DNA of 64,000 nucleotides, taken from contig CAYGWM010000007.1 in assembly GCA_964353555.1 (NCBI GenBank), forward strand, positions 1 through 64,000. Reading direction: 5' to 3'. The translations under genes were made by a program, and so were the position numbers. A model generated the notes under the pieces. That model saw nothing but the letters and a program-made list of their open reading frames with translations. It made no database searches and was not told where the DNA came from. Shown here in pieces: positions 1-9,214 of the stretch (position 1 is the first letter of the stretch; each line of letters begins with the position of its first letter). The DNA comes from PR03 sp964353555 (GTDB lineage: Bacteria > Myxococcota_A > UBA9160 > PR03).

Positions 1-1
1 G

Positions 2-145
2 CTCGCGCCGATGCGCCGCGCCGAACGCGTGAAGCGACTCGTGAAGGACTATGGGCTCGCGCCCGCGTCGATGATCGCGACGTCCGCCGAGAAGAAAGAC
101 GGAATCGACACGCTGTGGCGCGCGATCGACGCGCACCTCGCTTAG
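2..145 (+). CDS. engB: EngB/YsxC ribosome-biogenesis GTPase, C-terminal end (partial)
   Basis: Only the last 47 codons are in the window; the reading frame runs in from the left edge and ends at a TAG at 143-145. The tail MIATSAEKKDGIDTLWRAI matches the G5 region and last helix of EngB-family GTPases (SAxxxxGxxxLW). EngB proteins act in 50S subunit assembly in the cytoplasm. The next gene converges on it about 50 bases away. Another TRAFAC GTPase cannot be fully excluded because the P-loop is outside the window. Confidence 0.7.
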   Translation, partial: LAPMRRAERVKRLVKDYGLAPASMIATSAEKKDGIDTLWRAIDAHLA

Positions 146-196
146 CGCGCGAGCGCCGCGCGCTCGATGTCTCGCTGAGCGCGGACGTCCCGGACG

Positions 197-1007
197 TCAA
201 GACCGGGGCGGACGTCGCAGCATCTCGTGTCTGGCGATCCACAAGCCGGGCGCCATCGGCAGCCAGAACGTGAAACCGCGGAGCAGCAGCGTCGCGCCCA
301 CCGCGGCCTCGAGCGCGACGCCGTGCACGTGCAACATCGCGACGCAGGTTCCCTCGAAGGTGCCGAGGCCGCCCGGCACCCAGGCGAGCGTCGCGACCAG
401 CGAGGCGACGACGAAGCTCGCGAACACCAGATCTGGAGTGACCGGCGTCACCAGCGCGTGCAGCATCACGGCCAGCGTCGCAGCATCGAGTACGAAGATG
501 GCCAGCTGCAGGGCCGTCGTCTCGGCGCCGAGTCGTACACTGAACAGCGCGCCGGGCGGCGCATCTGCGATCGCCGCGAAGGTTTCGCGCACGAACGGGA
601 GCCGGAGCACGAAGCCGGGCAGGTGCTGGGCCGCGCGTCCGCGCAGCCAGAACACCGCGAGCGGAACACCGGCTGCCAGCAGCGCGAAGACGACCGCGAG
701 CGCGAGCAACGCGCGATGCACTTCGCCGAGCCGCGCGAGGATCGCGAGCGCAAGCGCGACCGCGATCGCGTAGGCGGCGTAGAAGCTCACGAGCCCCACC
801 AGCAACGCCGTGATCGCGAACCCGCGCGGCGCCGAGCCAGAGCGGCCGCGCGCGCCGTGCAGGGTCGAGAAAGCGCTCCGACTCCCCGTATCGCGCCGCG
901 AGCACCGCGAGCGCGAGCAGCAACACGCCGCCGGTGATCCAGCCGGCTCGCGCGGCGGACGAGGGCGGGATGCCGACCTCGAAATCAGGCTCGTACGGAG
1001 CGCTCAT
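197..1007 (-). pseudogene. Lysylphosphatidylglycerol-synthase-like membrane protein with internal deletion and frameshift
   Basis: An ATG at 1007 overlaps the cofE stop as ATGA and opens a frame giving MSAPYEPDFEVGIPPSSAAR, one membrane helix, then ARRARPLWLGAA near 845. From there the coding signal moves one frame (ITALLVGLVSFYAAYAI at about 820 and on) and runs to 197 with several further helices. The C-terminal part has the hallmark WVPGGLGTFEGTCVAM and LLRGFTFWLP of UPF0104/LPG-synthase transmembrane domains, which act as lipid flippases. Only about 270 codons are present; as I recall the family, roughly 80-100 residues between the first helix and the VSFYAAY helix are missing. Either the gene is decayed or the assembly has collapsed here. 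It is the last member of the cof operon. Confidence 0.6.
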
Positions 1008-1756
1008 CGGAACAGGTCGAGCTTCGGATCGCGCAGCAGCGGGGCGATCGGGCCGTCGCCCGCAACGCGCACGCCTTCGATCCACACCGCCGGCACGCCG
1101 GCGTCCTTGCCCATCAGTAGACCAGCCGCCGCCGCGAGTTGATCGACGACGGCCATGTTGGTGACTTCGAGCGTGCGGCCGACCAAATCGGTGCGGCCGC
1201 GCCAGTCCGAGAGCGGCGCGATGCCGGCGCAGCCGAGCGCGACATCGACGAGTCCTTCGCGCCAGGGACGCCCGAAGGTGTCGGAAACGATCACGCCGAG
1301 CGGGCCGTCGCCCGCGGCGACTAGCACATCGCGCAGCCGGCGCGCGGACGCATCCGGATCTTCGGGCAACAGCACCGCGTAACCTTCGCCGGGCGCGTTC
1401 GAGAGATCGACGCCAGCGTTGGCGCAGACGAAGCCGTGGCGCGTCTCGGCGATCCAGACGCCGTGCGCGTGGCGCACCACGCGCGCCGTCTCGCGCATCA
1501 CCACTTCGACGTGTCGGGGATCCTTGCGGTCCTCCGCAGCAATCCGCAGCGCTTCCGCAGAAGGCTCGACGTCGGCGAGTCGCACGATGCGGCCTTCCGC
1601 CTTCGACACGATCTTCTGACACACGACGAGTACGCCGTTCGCGAGACGCGTGTGGCTGGCGTGCGCGGCGCTTCGCAGCAGCGCCGCGAGATCGTCGCCC
1701 GGCTGGATCGCCGGGATCCCGTGCAGCGGGACGAGCCGGATCGGGGGCGCGTTCAC
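1004..1756 (-). CDS. cofE: Coenzyme F420-0:L-glutamate ligase CofE
   Basis: This 250-residue protein should add L-glutamate residues to F420-0 using GTP, the last step in making coenzyme F420. Family motifs visible are VCQKIVSKAEGR (about 44-55), CANAGVDLSN (111-120), LPEDPDASA (130-138) and VIVSDTFGRPWREG (155-168). The length matches stand-alone CofE, so there is no fused nitroreductase domain as in actinobacterial FbiB. Its ATG overlaps the cofC stop by four bases and its own stop overlaps the start of the broken flippase gene, so it is translationally coupled within the cof operon. Confidence 0.93.
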   Translation of the reverse strand: MNAPPIRLVPLHGIPAIQPGDDLAALLRSAAHASHTRLANGVLVVCQKIVSKAEGRIVRLADVEPSAEALRIAAEDRKDPRHVEVVMRETARVVRHAHGVWIAETRHGFVCANAGVDLSNAPGEGYAVLLPEDPDASARRLRDVLVAAGDGPLGVIVSDTFGRPWREGLVDVALGCAGIAPLSDWRGRTDLVGRTLEVTNMAVVDQLAAAAGLLMGKDAGVPAVWIEGVRVAGDGPIAPLLRDPKLDLFR

Positions 1757-2403
1757 GCGCCGATCTCGATACCGAGCGCGTGCAACGCCGCGCGCGTGCG
1801 TTCGCCGCCATCGGGTGTCGCGAGGAAGGCGCGCAGCGCGTCTTCATCGTCGAGGTCGATCGCTAGCGAGGGCAGCCGCAGCTCGACCAGCGAAACCTGC
1901 GCGGCGCGCGCGGATTCGCGGTGTGCATTGGCGCTGTCCGCACCGAAGCGCGACGGGATCGCGCCGTGCGGGTTGCGCGCGAGCGCCGCGGTGCCGCCGT
2001 CGCGCGCGGGCGCCAGCACGACGGCTGGCGCTCCTGCGTGCGCGAGCGCAGACAGCATTGCTTCGAGATCCGACGCGCGCGCGCCGGCTACGTCACCGAG
2101 CACGACGAGCGTCCCATCGTGCGCCGCGTAGCCGAGATCGCGCGCTGCGCGGTCGATCGATTCGTTGAGGCCCGGATCGGCGCCGAGCAGTGCGCGCGCG
2201 CCCGCGCGTTCGGCCGCTTCGGCAACGGCGGGATCCGGCGTCACGACGCCGATCGCGTCGAGTCCGCGCACCGCACGCAACGCCGCGACCACGTCTTCCA
2301 GCATCGCGAGCGCGAGTCGTTCCGCGCCGTCGCGGCCGAGCGCCTTCGCGAGTCGCGATTTTCCGGCTGCGAGATGTTTCACGGGAACGATCGCGGCTGT
2401 CAC
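1753..2403 (-). CDS. cofC: 2-phospho-L-lactate guanylyltransferase CofC
   Basis: CofC activates phospholactate (or phosphoenolpyruvate in bacterial variants) with GTP to make the donor used by CofD. The start is taken as GTG at 2403, which gives VTAAIVPVKHLAAGKSRLA; this VPVK...GKSRLA stretch is the conserved nucleotidyltransferase N-terminus. An upstream start would add residues that overlap cofD and look non-native. The product is 216 residues, usual for the family. It sits 4 bases after the cofD stop and overlaps cofE by ATGA, so cofD-cofC-cofE form a tight operon. Confidence 0.9.
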   Translation of the reverse strand: MTAAIVPVKHLAAGKSRLAKALGRDGAERLALAMLEDVVAALRAVRGLDAIGVVTPDPAVAEAAERAGARALLGADPGLNESIDRAARDLGYAAHDGTLVVLGDVAGARASDLEAMLSALAHAGAPAVVLAPARDGGTAALARNPHGAIPSRFGADSANAHRESARAAQVSLVELRLPSLAIDLDDEDALRAFLATPDGGERTRAALHALGIEIGA

Positions 2404-2407
2404 GAGT

Positions 2408-3418
2408 TCATGATTTCCGTTGCCCGCCGGACGGTGGCGAACCAACACGGGTCAGGGTGCTTGCGAGTTGGAGCGCTTCGGACGCGAGTCGTGCGGCGGC
2501 TTCTGGGTTGCGCATCACGGTATCCGTGACGCGGACGGCGAGGCCGAGCGCTTCGACGTCGCATTGCTGCGCGGCGTCGCGCTGGTCCATCACGTAGCCG
2601 TTCACCCAGTCGCGGTAGAAGCCGGCCACGCCGCGCGCGGAGACTTCGACGCCGATGCCGCGCAGCAGCCGATCCGCGGGACCCTTCACCGGCGCGCCCC
2701 CGATGATCGGCGACACGGCGACGACGGGCGCGCGCGACGCGGCGATCGCTTCGCGCACGCCGCGCACCGCGATGATCGGGCCGATCGAAACGACGGGATT
2801 GCTCGGACACACGAGGATCACGTCGGCCGTGCGGATCGCATCGAGCACGCCGGGCGCTGGGTCGGCGGCCCGTGCCGCGCCGAGGTCGACGTCCTCGACT
2901 TCGTCGGGCGCACCATCGCGCGCCAGGTATTCCTCGAAGTGCACGCGGCGCCCGCCGCGCAGCATCACATAGGTGGGACACGCGGATTCCGACATCGGTA
3001 GGATGCGCACCGCAACGCGGTAGGCGCGGCGCACTTCGTCGGTGACGGCCGCGAGTCCGGCGCCCTCGCGGAGTCGCAGCGTGCGGTGCAGGCAGGTGGC
3101 GAGGTCGCGGTCGCCGAGTCGGAACCAGGTCGGATGGCCGAGCGCGCCCAGCGCTTCGACCGCGGCGAACGAATCGCCCGCGAGGCCGTAGCCCTTCTCG
3201 CGGTCGACACGTCCGGCAAGTGTATAGGTGACGATGTCGAGGTCCGGCGAGACGTGGACGCCGTAGAAGTCGAGGTCGTCGCCGGTGTTGCCGATCACCG
3301 TGAGGAGATCGGGATCGATGACGCGCACGAGACCCGCGAGGAAGCGCGCAGCGCCGACACCCCCCGCCAGCGCGACCACGCGAGCGGCACCGCCGTCCAC
3401 GCTCTGGCCTGCGGTCAC
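2408..3418 (-). CDS. cofD: 2-phospho-L-lactate transferase CofD
   Basis: CofD transfers the phospholactyl (or phosphoenolpyruvyl) group to the deazaflavin Fo, giving F420-0. The 336-residue product has the nucleotide-binding LAGGVGAARFLAGL (about 17-30), IGNTGDDLDFYGVHVSPD (about 42-59) and CPSNPVVSIGPI, all typical of CofD. Its ATG overlaps the stop of the upstream DUF4124 gene (ATGA). The Fo synthase genes (cofG/cofH or fbiC) are not in this window, so they must lie elsewhere if the pathway is complete. Confidence 0.93.
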   Translation of the reverse strand: MTAGQSVDGGAARVVALAGGVGAARFLAGLVRVIDPDLLTVIGNTGDDLDFYGVHVSPDLDIVTYTLAGRVDREKGYGLAGDSFAAVEALGALGHPTWFRLGDRDLATCLHRTLRLREGAGLAAVTDEVRRAYRVAVRILPMSESACPTYVMLRGGRRVHFEEYLARDGAPDEVEDVDLGAARAADPAPGVLDAIRTADVILVCPSNPVVSIGPIIAVRGVREAIAASRAPVVAVSPIIGGAPVKGPADRLLRGIGVEVSARGVAGFYRDWVNGYVMDQRDAAQQCDVEALGLAVRVTDTVMRNPEAAARLASEALQLASTLTRVGSPPSGGQRKS

Positions 3419-4176
3419 GGCGTCGGTGCGGTGGGCTGGATCTTGTTGCGGCGCTCGCGCAGCGTCTGGAGTTCGGCTTGTAGCTTCGGCAGCCGCTGGG
3501 AGATCTCGCGGAAGGCCGGGTCATCGACGAGCGGCGTGGTGCGTTGCTCGTCCGCCGTGCTGATCAGCGCCGCGAGCGTCTCTTCCCGCTGCGCGATCTC
3601 GGCCTTCACCCCGTCGATCTGCTGATCGAGCTCGGTGACCGCGGCCTGCTCCGTGGGATCGAGTTCGATCGGCGCCGCGGGCGGCGGCGCCGACACCGCG
3701 GAGCTCTCGTCGCGCAGGTCCTGCTCGATCGGGGCGGGCGAGGCGATTTCAGTCGTCCCGACGTCGGTTGCCGCTTCGGTCTTTGCCTCGGCCTCGGTTT
3801 CGCTCGGAGTCGCAGCGGGCGTCGGGGTCGGTGCGGCGCTCGGTGCGGCGATCGTTTCGACGTTCGGCGCCGGCGCACTCATTGCGACTGGCGTGGCCGT
3901 AGCGCCAGCGGCCGGCGCGGTCCGCACCGAATCGCGCAGCAGGTCTTCGCGGTTGGGTTGCCCTGCGACGTCGGGCGTCTTCGCGCTCGGCTTCGCGGCG
4001 ACCGACTCGACGCGATCGCGGATCGCGCTCGGGATGCGGTTGCGGTCCGTCGTGTAGTGGGCGATGCCGTTCTCGTCGACCCACTTGTAGATCGTCGGTG
4101 CTTCCGCCTGTGCACCCACCGTGATCGCGCAGAACGCAATCGTCGTGGCCAGGAGGCGGAAGCGGCGGACTCGCAT
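3415..4176 (-). CDS. Secreted DUF4124-domain protein heading the cof operon
   Basis: From the ATG at 4176 the product has a signal peptide (MRVRRFRLLATTIAFCAITV, cleavage near AQA), then a DUF4124 motif (IYKWVDENGIAHYTTD), a Pro/Ala/Glu-rich low-complexity middle, and a C-terminal predicted coiled coil ending in a KLQAELQTLRERR segment. DUF4124 proteins are periplasmic or envelope proteins of unknown function. Another in-frame ATG lies at 4185, but the promoter at 4184-4212 would make the 4176 start leaderless. Its stop overlaps cofD by ATGA. Why an envelope protein leads an F420 operon is unclear. Confidence 0.75.
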   Translation of the reverse strand: MRVRRFRLLATTIAFCAITVGAQAEAPTIYKWVDENGIAHYTTDRNRIPSAIRDRVESVAAKPSAKTPDVAGQPNREDLLRDSVRTAPAAGATATPVAMSAPAPNVETIAAPSAAPTPTPAATPSETEAEAKTEAATDVGTTEIASPAPIEQDLRDESSAVSAPPPAAPIELDPTEQAAVTELDQQIDGVKAEIAQREETLAALISTADEQRTTPLVDDPAFREISQRLPKLQAELQTLRERRNKIQPTAPTP

Positions 4177-4183
4177 GCCGCGC

Positions 4184-4212
4184 ATTCTTCTTTAGGGGGC
4201 AGGCGTCGTCAA
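4184..4212 (-). promoter_or_regulatory. Promoter of the DUF4124-cofDCE operon, leaderless type
   Basis: On the minus strand TTGACG (4212-4207), a 17-base spacer and AAGAAT (4189-4184) stand 7 bases before the ATG at 4176. The transcript should start at or next to that ATG. The -35 is near consensus; the -10 is weak. Confidence 0.5.
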
Positions 4213-4326
4213 GCTGTGCCGTGGACCTGCGTTCGTTCGCAACTGTGGCGCTGACTTCACGTTCCCGATGCGGCGCGCCTCGAGCGACAACGAGGCGCGG
4301 CACGCGACTTGCTCTCGTCTCGACTC

Positions 4327-5853
4327 ATGGATCGCAATTCTCGTCGCCTCGTCGCTCTGTTGCTAGCGCTGTTGCCCGTCTCGGCCGGTGCGGTGGCGGA
4401 GAGCGGTGCGTCCGCGAAGCCGAGCTGGCGCCTCGTCTCGCCTCCCGTCGACGAGTCGGGCGCGACCGCCATAGCAGTGAGCGCCGACGCGCGCTGGGCA
4501 CTGGGCGACGGCCGCGGCGTCTGGCTGCGCGACGCAGCGGGCGCCTGGCGCCGGCTCGATCTGCGCGGCGCCGTTCGCGATCTCGCGTTCGCTCCCGCGG
4601 GCTCACTGTGGATCGCGAGCAGCCAAGGCCTGCTGTGCTTCGAAGGAGAACGTCTTTCGCTGCGCACGCCTGCGCCGGGCGACGAAGATCGCGATGCGCT
4701 GCGCGTTGCGGTCACGGCGGATGCAGTCGCCGTCGCGACTGCCGGCGGCGTGTACTGGAGCCGCGACGGCGTTCGCTTTGCGCACGTCGCGGCGGCGCTG
4801 GGCGAGTCACCTGCAGCAGGGATCGCGCTCGAAGATACCGGCGGCGGTGTCACGCGGCTCTGGATTGCATCGGAGCGCGGGCTGCTGGTCGCCGAAGTGT
4901 CGACCGACCGTGACGTTGCCGGAGTTCGCGCGTCGCGCGTGGAGTTGCCGTTCGATCTGCGTCCCACGTTCGATGTCACCGTGGTCGGTGAACGCGTGCT
5001 CGCGCTCGGTCGCACGCAGCTGCTCGAGCGCGTCGGCGACGGCGTCTTTCACGTGGAGCCGACGGATCTTCCTCCCGGTTCGACACCGATTCGCGTGAGC
5101 GCTGCAGCGGGCGCCATCCTGATCGCGACCGATCGCGGTCTCGTTGCCGCACCGACCGCGTTCGGGCCGTGGCAACGCGTGGCCCCGCCAGCGGGCAGCA
5201 CGCCCGCGCAGGACGTCGCGATTGCCGGGGAACAGGCGCTCGTCGCCGGTTCGCGCGGGCTTCTGGTCGGCACTGCGCGCGAGGCGACGCATGCGGGCGC
5301 ATTCCCTCTCGTAGCGGCACCGGCCGCGTCGTGTGATCCGCCGATTCTGGACGTGCAGCGCGCGGCGCTCCGTTACCTGCACCTCTCGGGCGACCCGGCC
5401 GCGGCGATGCGCCGCGGCGTTCGTCTGCGCGGACTGCTGCCGCTCGTCACGCTGGAAGGTCGCAAGGGGCACGGCGACGACACGCGCAACCAATACGATG
5501 ACGCGTTCATCTCGGGCGGCTATCGCAAGCTCTACGACCGCGACCAACTCGAAACCCACGATCGCGACGTGCAGCTGCGCTTCACGTGGGATCTCGGCGA
5601 CACACTCTACAACCCCGAGCAGATCGACGTCTCGACCGAGGCGCGCCGGCTGATCGAGCTGCGCGATGACGTACTCGACGAGCTCGACCAGCTCTATTTC
5701 GATCGCCGTCGGGCCCTCGAGGCGGCCGAGGCCGCACCCACCGACTCCCGCGACGCGGCACGCGAGCGCCTGCGCGCCGAGGAGCTCGCCTCAGGACTCG
5801 ATGCCTGGACCGACGGCTGGTTCGGGCGCAGCGCCGTGTGTTCACGGCGCTGA
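4327..5853 (+). CDS. Secreted beta-propeller-like protein with a conserved C-terminal region
   Basis: No named family recognised with confidence. From ATG 4327 there is a signal peptide (MDRNSRRLVALLLALLPVSA), then about 300 residues of repeated SLWIASSQGLLCF, GGVYWSRDG, LWIASERGLLV, ILIATDRGLV and LVAGSRGLLV strands, as in two-component-regulator or YncE-type propellers. The last 170 residues differ: PLVTLEGRKGHGDD, TWDLGDTLYNPEQIDVS and a charged helical end, recalling regions seen beside outer-membrane proteins. A TTG at 4309 is an alternative start. A 9-bp inverted repeat (4274-4282/4291-4299) lies in the leader. It is divergent from the cof operon. Confidence 0.6.
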   Translation: MDRNSRRLVALLLALLPVSAGAVAESGASAKPSWRLVSPPVDESGATAIAVSADARWALGDGRGVWLRDAAGAWRRLDLRGAVRDLAFAPAGSLWIASSQGLLCFEGERLSLRTPAPGDEDRDALRVAVTADAVAVATAGGVYWSRDGVRFAHVAAALGESPAAGIALEDTGGGVTRLWIASERGLLVAEVSTDRDVAGVRASRVELPFDLRPTFDVTVVGERVLALGRTQLLERVGDGVFHVEPTDLPPGSTPIRVSAAAGAILIATDRGLVAAPTAFGPWQRVAPPAGSTPAQDVAIAGEQALVAGSRGLLVGTAREATHAGAFPLVAAPAASCDPPILDVQRAALRYLHLSGDPAAAMRRGVRLRGLLPLVTLEGRKGHGDDTRNQYDDAFISGGYRKLYDRDQLETHDRDVQLRFTWDLGDTLYNPEQIDVSTEARRLIELRDDVLDELDQLYFDRRRALEAAEAAPTDSRDAARERLRAEELASGLDAWTDGWFGRSAVCSRR

Positions 5854-5888
5854 GCGACAACCACTCACCCCGTCGTGGAGGCAATCTG

Positions 5889-6539
5889 ATGCAACGATCG
5901 AATCTGGCACGGTGGGCAACCGCTGGTTACCTCGTGTGTTGCGGCGTACTCGCCGCAGCGCCGGCGGCGCATGCGCTGCCGCTGATCTCGGAGGTGTTCT
6001 ACGACGCAGTGGGAACGGATGACGGTCAGTCGTTCGTGGAGCTGTACGGAACGCCGGGCGAGTCGCTCGCGGGCCTGCGGCTCGAGGTCGTGAACGGGGA
6101 CAACGGCGTCGTCGTGGCCGGCCTCACCTTGTCGGGCGCATTCACCAGCAACGGTCTCTTCGTCGTCGCCGACCGCACCTCGGCCGGCACCAGCAGCGTC
6201 GCGGAGGCGAATCTGCTGCTCGATTTCGACATCCAGAACGGCCCCGATTCGGTGGTGCTGCGCAGCGCGACAGGGGTACTCGACGCGGTCGGCTTCGGCG
6301 TCTTCGGCGCAACGGACGTGTTCGCGGGCGAAGGCTCGCCCGCGGTCGACGTCCAGCCGGGCGCGAGTCTCGCGCGGCTGTTCGCGAACGTGGACACCGG
6401 CGACAACGGCACAGATTTCGGCGAGCTGGCGGCGCCGACGCCGGGCAGCGCGCCGATCGCTCCAGTGCCCGAGCCGGGGATCGCTTCGCTCTGCGCGCTC
6501 GGCCTCGCAGGTCTGGCCTCGCGGCGCCATTTGCGCTGA
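5889..6539 (+). CDS. PEP-CTERM protein with lamin-tail-like domain
   Basis: Start ATG 5889 is preceded by GGAGG. The 216-residue product has a signal peptide (to about residue 29), then LPLISEVFYDAVGTDDGQSF and FVELYG, typical of the lamin-tail (LTD) domain found in exported bacterial proteins, followed by beta-rich repeats. The C-terminus VPEPGIASLCALGLAGLASR is a PEP-CTERM signal: the VPEP motif, a hydrophobic helix and a basic tail. Such signals are cut by exosortase (EpsH family), which is not in this window. It should be surface-exposed or released into the exopolysaccharide matrix. Confidence 0.85.
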   Translation: MQRSNLARWATAGYLVCCGVLAAAPAAHALPLISEVFYDAVGTDDGQSFVELYGTPGESLAGLRLEVVNGDNGVVVAGLTLSGAFTSNGLFVVADRTSAGTSSVAEANLLLDFDIQNGPDSVVLRSATGVLDAVGFGVFGATDVFAGEGSPAVDVQPGASLARLFANVDTGDNGTDFGELAAPTPGSAPIAPVPEPGIASLCALGLAGLASRRHLR

Positions 6540-6577
6540 GCGCGCGCCGGCTTGGTTCGGCGTACGGGCCGCTTCGG

Positions 6578-6785
6578 TTGGCGACGAGCCGCCTTTCTGG
6601 GCGACGAGCCGCCTTTCTGGGCGACGAGCNNNNNNNNNNNNNNNNNNNNNNNNNNNNNNNNNNNNNNNNNNNNNNNNNNNNNNNNNNNNNNNNNNNNNNN
6701 NNNNNNNNNNNNNNNNNNNNNNNNNNNNNCGGTTGGCGACGAGCCGCCTTTCTGGGCGACGAGCCGCCTTTCTGGGCGACGAGCG
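6578..6785 (+). repeat. 20-bp tandem repeat array interrupted by an assembly gap
   Basis: The unit GGGCGACGAGCCGCCTTTCT repeats head to tail; two and a half copies lie on each side of the gap at 6630-6729. The bases 6575-6629 equal 6730-6784, so the copy number shown is an assembly product and the true array may be shorter or longer. There are no unique spacers, so it is not CRISPR. It lies downstream of the PEP-CTERM gene and carries no gene of its own. Confidence 0.85.
6630..6729. other. Assembly gap (100 N) with 55-base identical flanks
   Basis: Exactly 100 N. The 55 bases before it (6575-6629) are repeated after it (6730-6784), consistent with two contig ends sharing one k-mer inside the tandem repeat. 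Confidence 0.95.
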
Positions 6786-6813
6786 TCTAGAGCCCCCTTG
6801 CGACCGTCGCCCC

Positions 6814-6852
6814 GGCGCTCCGGCGCCCGCACAGCGCGGGCGCCGGAGCGCC
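6814..6852 (+). terminator. Perfect 17-bp inverted repeat in the 6540-7026 non-coding stretch
   Basis: 6814-6830 pairs with 6836-6852 around the loop ACAGC. It lies about 275 bases after the PEP-CTERM gene and could end its transcript, although no T-run follows. Besides the tandem repeat, the gap and this hairpin, I see nothing recognisable between 6540 and 7026. Confidence 0.5.
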
Positions 6853-7026
6853 ATCCGTCTGCGTGCTCAGGCAGGTCTGGCTGCGGGCCGATAGGCAAGA
6901 GTCGTTGCATGCCTGCTGGGTGTCGCGCAAACTGGCCGAGCGCTCCGCGACTCGCGCAACGGGCATTTGGTGCTGCGGTCTCATTCCGGTCAAGTCGCGG
7001 TCTTTGTTGGGGGGGCGAAACCCCGG

Positions 7027-7565
7027 ATGCTTCCGGGCTTCAACACGAACGTTCGCCACGGTGGTGTGCTGTTCCACGTCCAGACCGAGGACAGTGGACG
7101 CGCGCACCCGCACGTCATCACCCATCTCTATCACGGTGGGACGATCCTTGCGTCCGAGAAGCGCAGCTACGCCGAGCACCTCGATGCGCCCGACCTGCGG
7201 CGACGCGTCCGAGAAGTGATGGATGGCCTGCACAACACGATGCTCGAGCGCCTGCGCGGCGGCGAGCTGGATGAACAAATCGAGCAGCGCCTGGGGGCGG
7301 ACGTCTTCGCGGCGGGCGCCACCAAGTCGAAGAGCGGTTCGGGGCACACCCAGCGCGCGGGCTCGGATCCGGAGCCGGAGCCCACGATCCCGCCCGGTGT
7401 GGTACGCCCGTTGCCGCCGCCCACGACGCCGGGGCTGTCTCCTGCGCCCGCCAGCGTCGCGACGGCGCTGGGCGCCAGCGAGGCAGGTGCGGCCCCACGA
7501 CCGCTCGATGAGTTGATCCTCGATTACCTGGTCGAGGCGGCGCGCCGGCGCAAGCGCCGCGCGGA

Positions 7566-7569
<4 letters not shown>
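7027..7569 (+). CDS. Conserved hypothetical protein coupled to ftsEX
   Basis: The 180-residue product starts MLPGFNTNVRHGGVLFHVQT, continues with TEDSGRAHPHVITHLYHGGT and ends in a Pro-rich linker and a basic helix. I recall this N-terminal region as a small uncharacterised family in deltaproteobacteria and acidobacteria; no function is known to me. The ATG at 7027 is chosen because conservation begins there; an upstream start at 6967 would add unrelated residues. No signal peptide or membrane helix is visible. Its TGA overlaps the ftsE ATG by four bases, so it is made together with the division complex. Confidence 0.7.
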
Positions 7570-8311
<742 letters not shown>

Positions 8312-8315
<4 letters not shown>

Positions 8316-9214
8316 TGTCGGTCGTCTTTCAGCTCTACTACTTCGTGCGCGCCGCGATCGCGGGATTGCGCGGCAGCCGCCTTACGACCGTCGTTTCGAT
8401 CGCGACGATCGCGGTGGCCGTGATCCCGCTCGGTGGGCTCTGGGTCGTGACAGGCAACATGCGCGCGCTGCTCGACCAGTTCGGCAACGAGTTGCAGCTC
8501 ACCGCCTTCCTCGACGCGAAAGTGCGTTCGGACGCTGGGCGTTCGCTCGCGGTGCGCGCGTCGGCGATTCCGGGCGTCGAGCGGGTCGAGTTCGTCTCTC
8601 AGGAGCAGGCGCTCGAACGTTTCCGGGCGCGCCTCGGTGGCTCTGCGCTGCTCGAAGCGGTCGAGGCGAACCCGCTGCCCGCGTCGCTGGCGATCGCGCT
8701 GGCCGCCGATCACCGCACGCCCGCGGCGGTCGCTGCGGTGTCGGAAGCGTTGCACGCGCTGCCCGGTGTCGAGGACGTCGCGGGCGGCGAGACCTGGATC
8801 GAGGGCTACGGCCGCGCGCTGCGCCTGGTGCGCAGCGCCGGTATGGGGCTCGGCGCGGTGCTCGCGCTCGCGACACTGCTGATCGTCACCAACACGATTC
8901 GCCTCGCCGTCTACGCGCGCCGCGACGAGCTTTCGATCCTCGCGCTGGTCGGTGCGAGTCGGACCTTCCTGCGCGTGCCGTTCCTGATCGAGGGCCTGCT
9001 GCAAGGCGCGGTCGGCGGGCTGCTCGGCGTCGGCCTGCTCTTCGCCGTCTTTCATGTCGCGGTGCCGCAGCTGCGCGACGCGCTCGAACTGTTCCTCGGC
9101 TGGTCGGATCCGTCATTTCTGTCACCGCGCAACGTCGGGATCCTGGTGGCGGGCGGCGCGGCATTCGGCTTCACCGGCGCGGCGGCGGCCGTCGCGGCGA
9201 CGCGCGTGTCGTGA
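8312..9214 (+). CDS. ftsX: Cell-division permease FtsX
   Basis: Membrane partner of FtsE. About 300 residues: an N-terminal helix near 22-45 (TTVVSIATIAVAVIPLGGLW), a periplasmic domain with the FtsX-type VERVEFVSQEQALERFRARL stretch, then three helices around 175-200, 225-250 and 275-298. The start is GTG 8312, or the ATG three bases later; both overlap the ftsE stop. Four-helix FtsX topology and position between ftsE and envC make the assignment secure. Confidence 0.95.

Noticed and set aside
6575..6785. Possible CRISPR array
   Set aside because: The repeats are contiguous 20-mers with no spacers, and no cas gene is present.
6985..7026. TCAAGT...GGCGAAAC, like a sigma28 promoter, before the ftsE-linked unknown gene
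   Set aside because: The spacing between the halves is about 20 bases, too long for sigma28, and the -10 half does not match GCCGATAA.
6552..7274. Open frame reading through the tandem repeat and the N gap
   Set aside because: It depends on reading N as sense codons and on an artefactual copy number.
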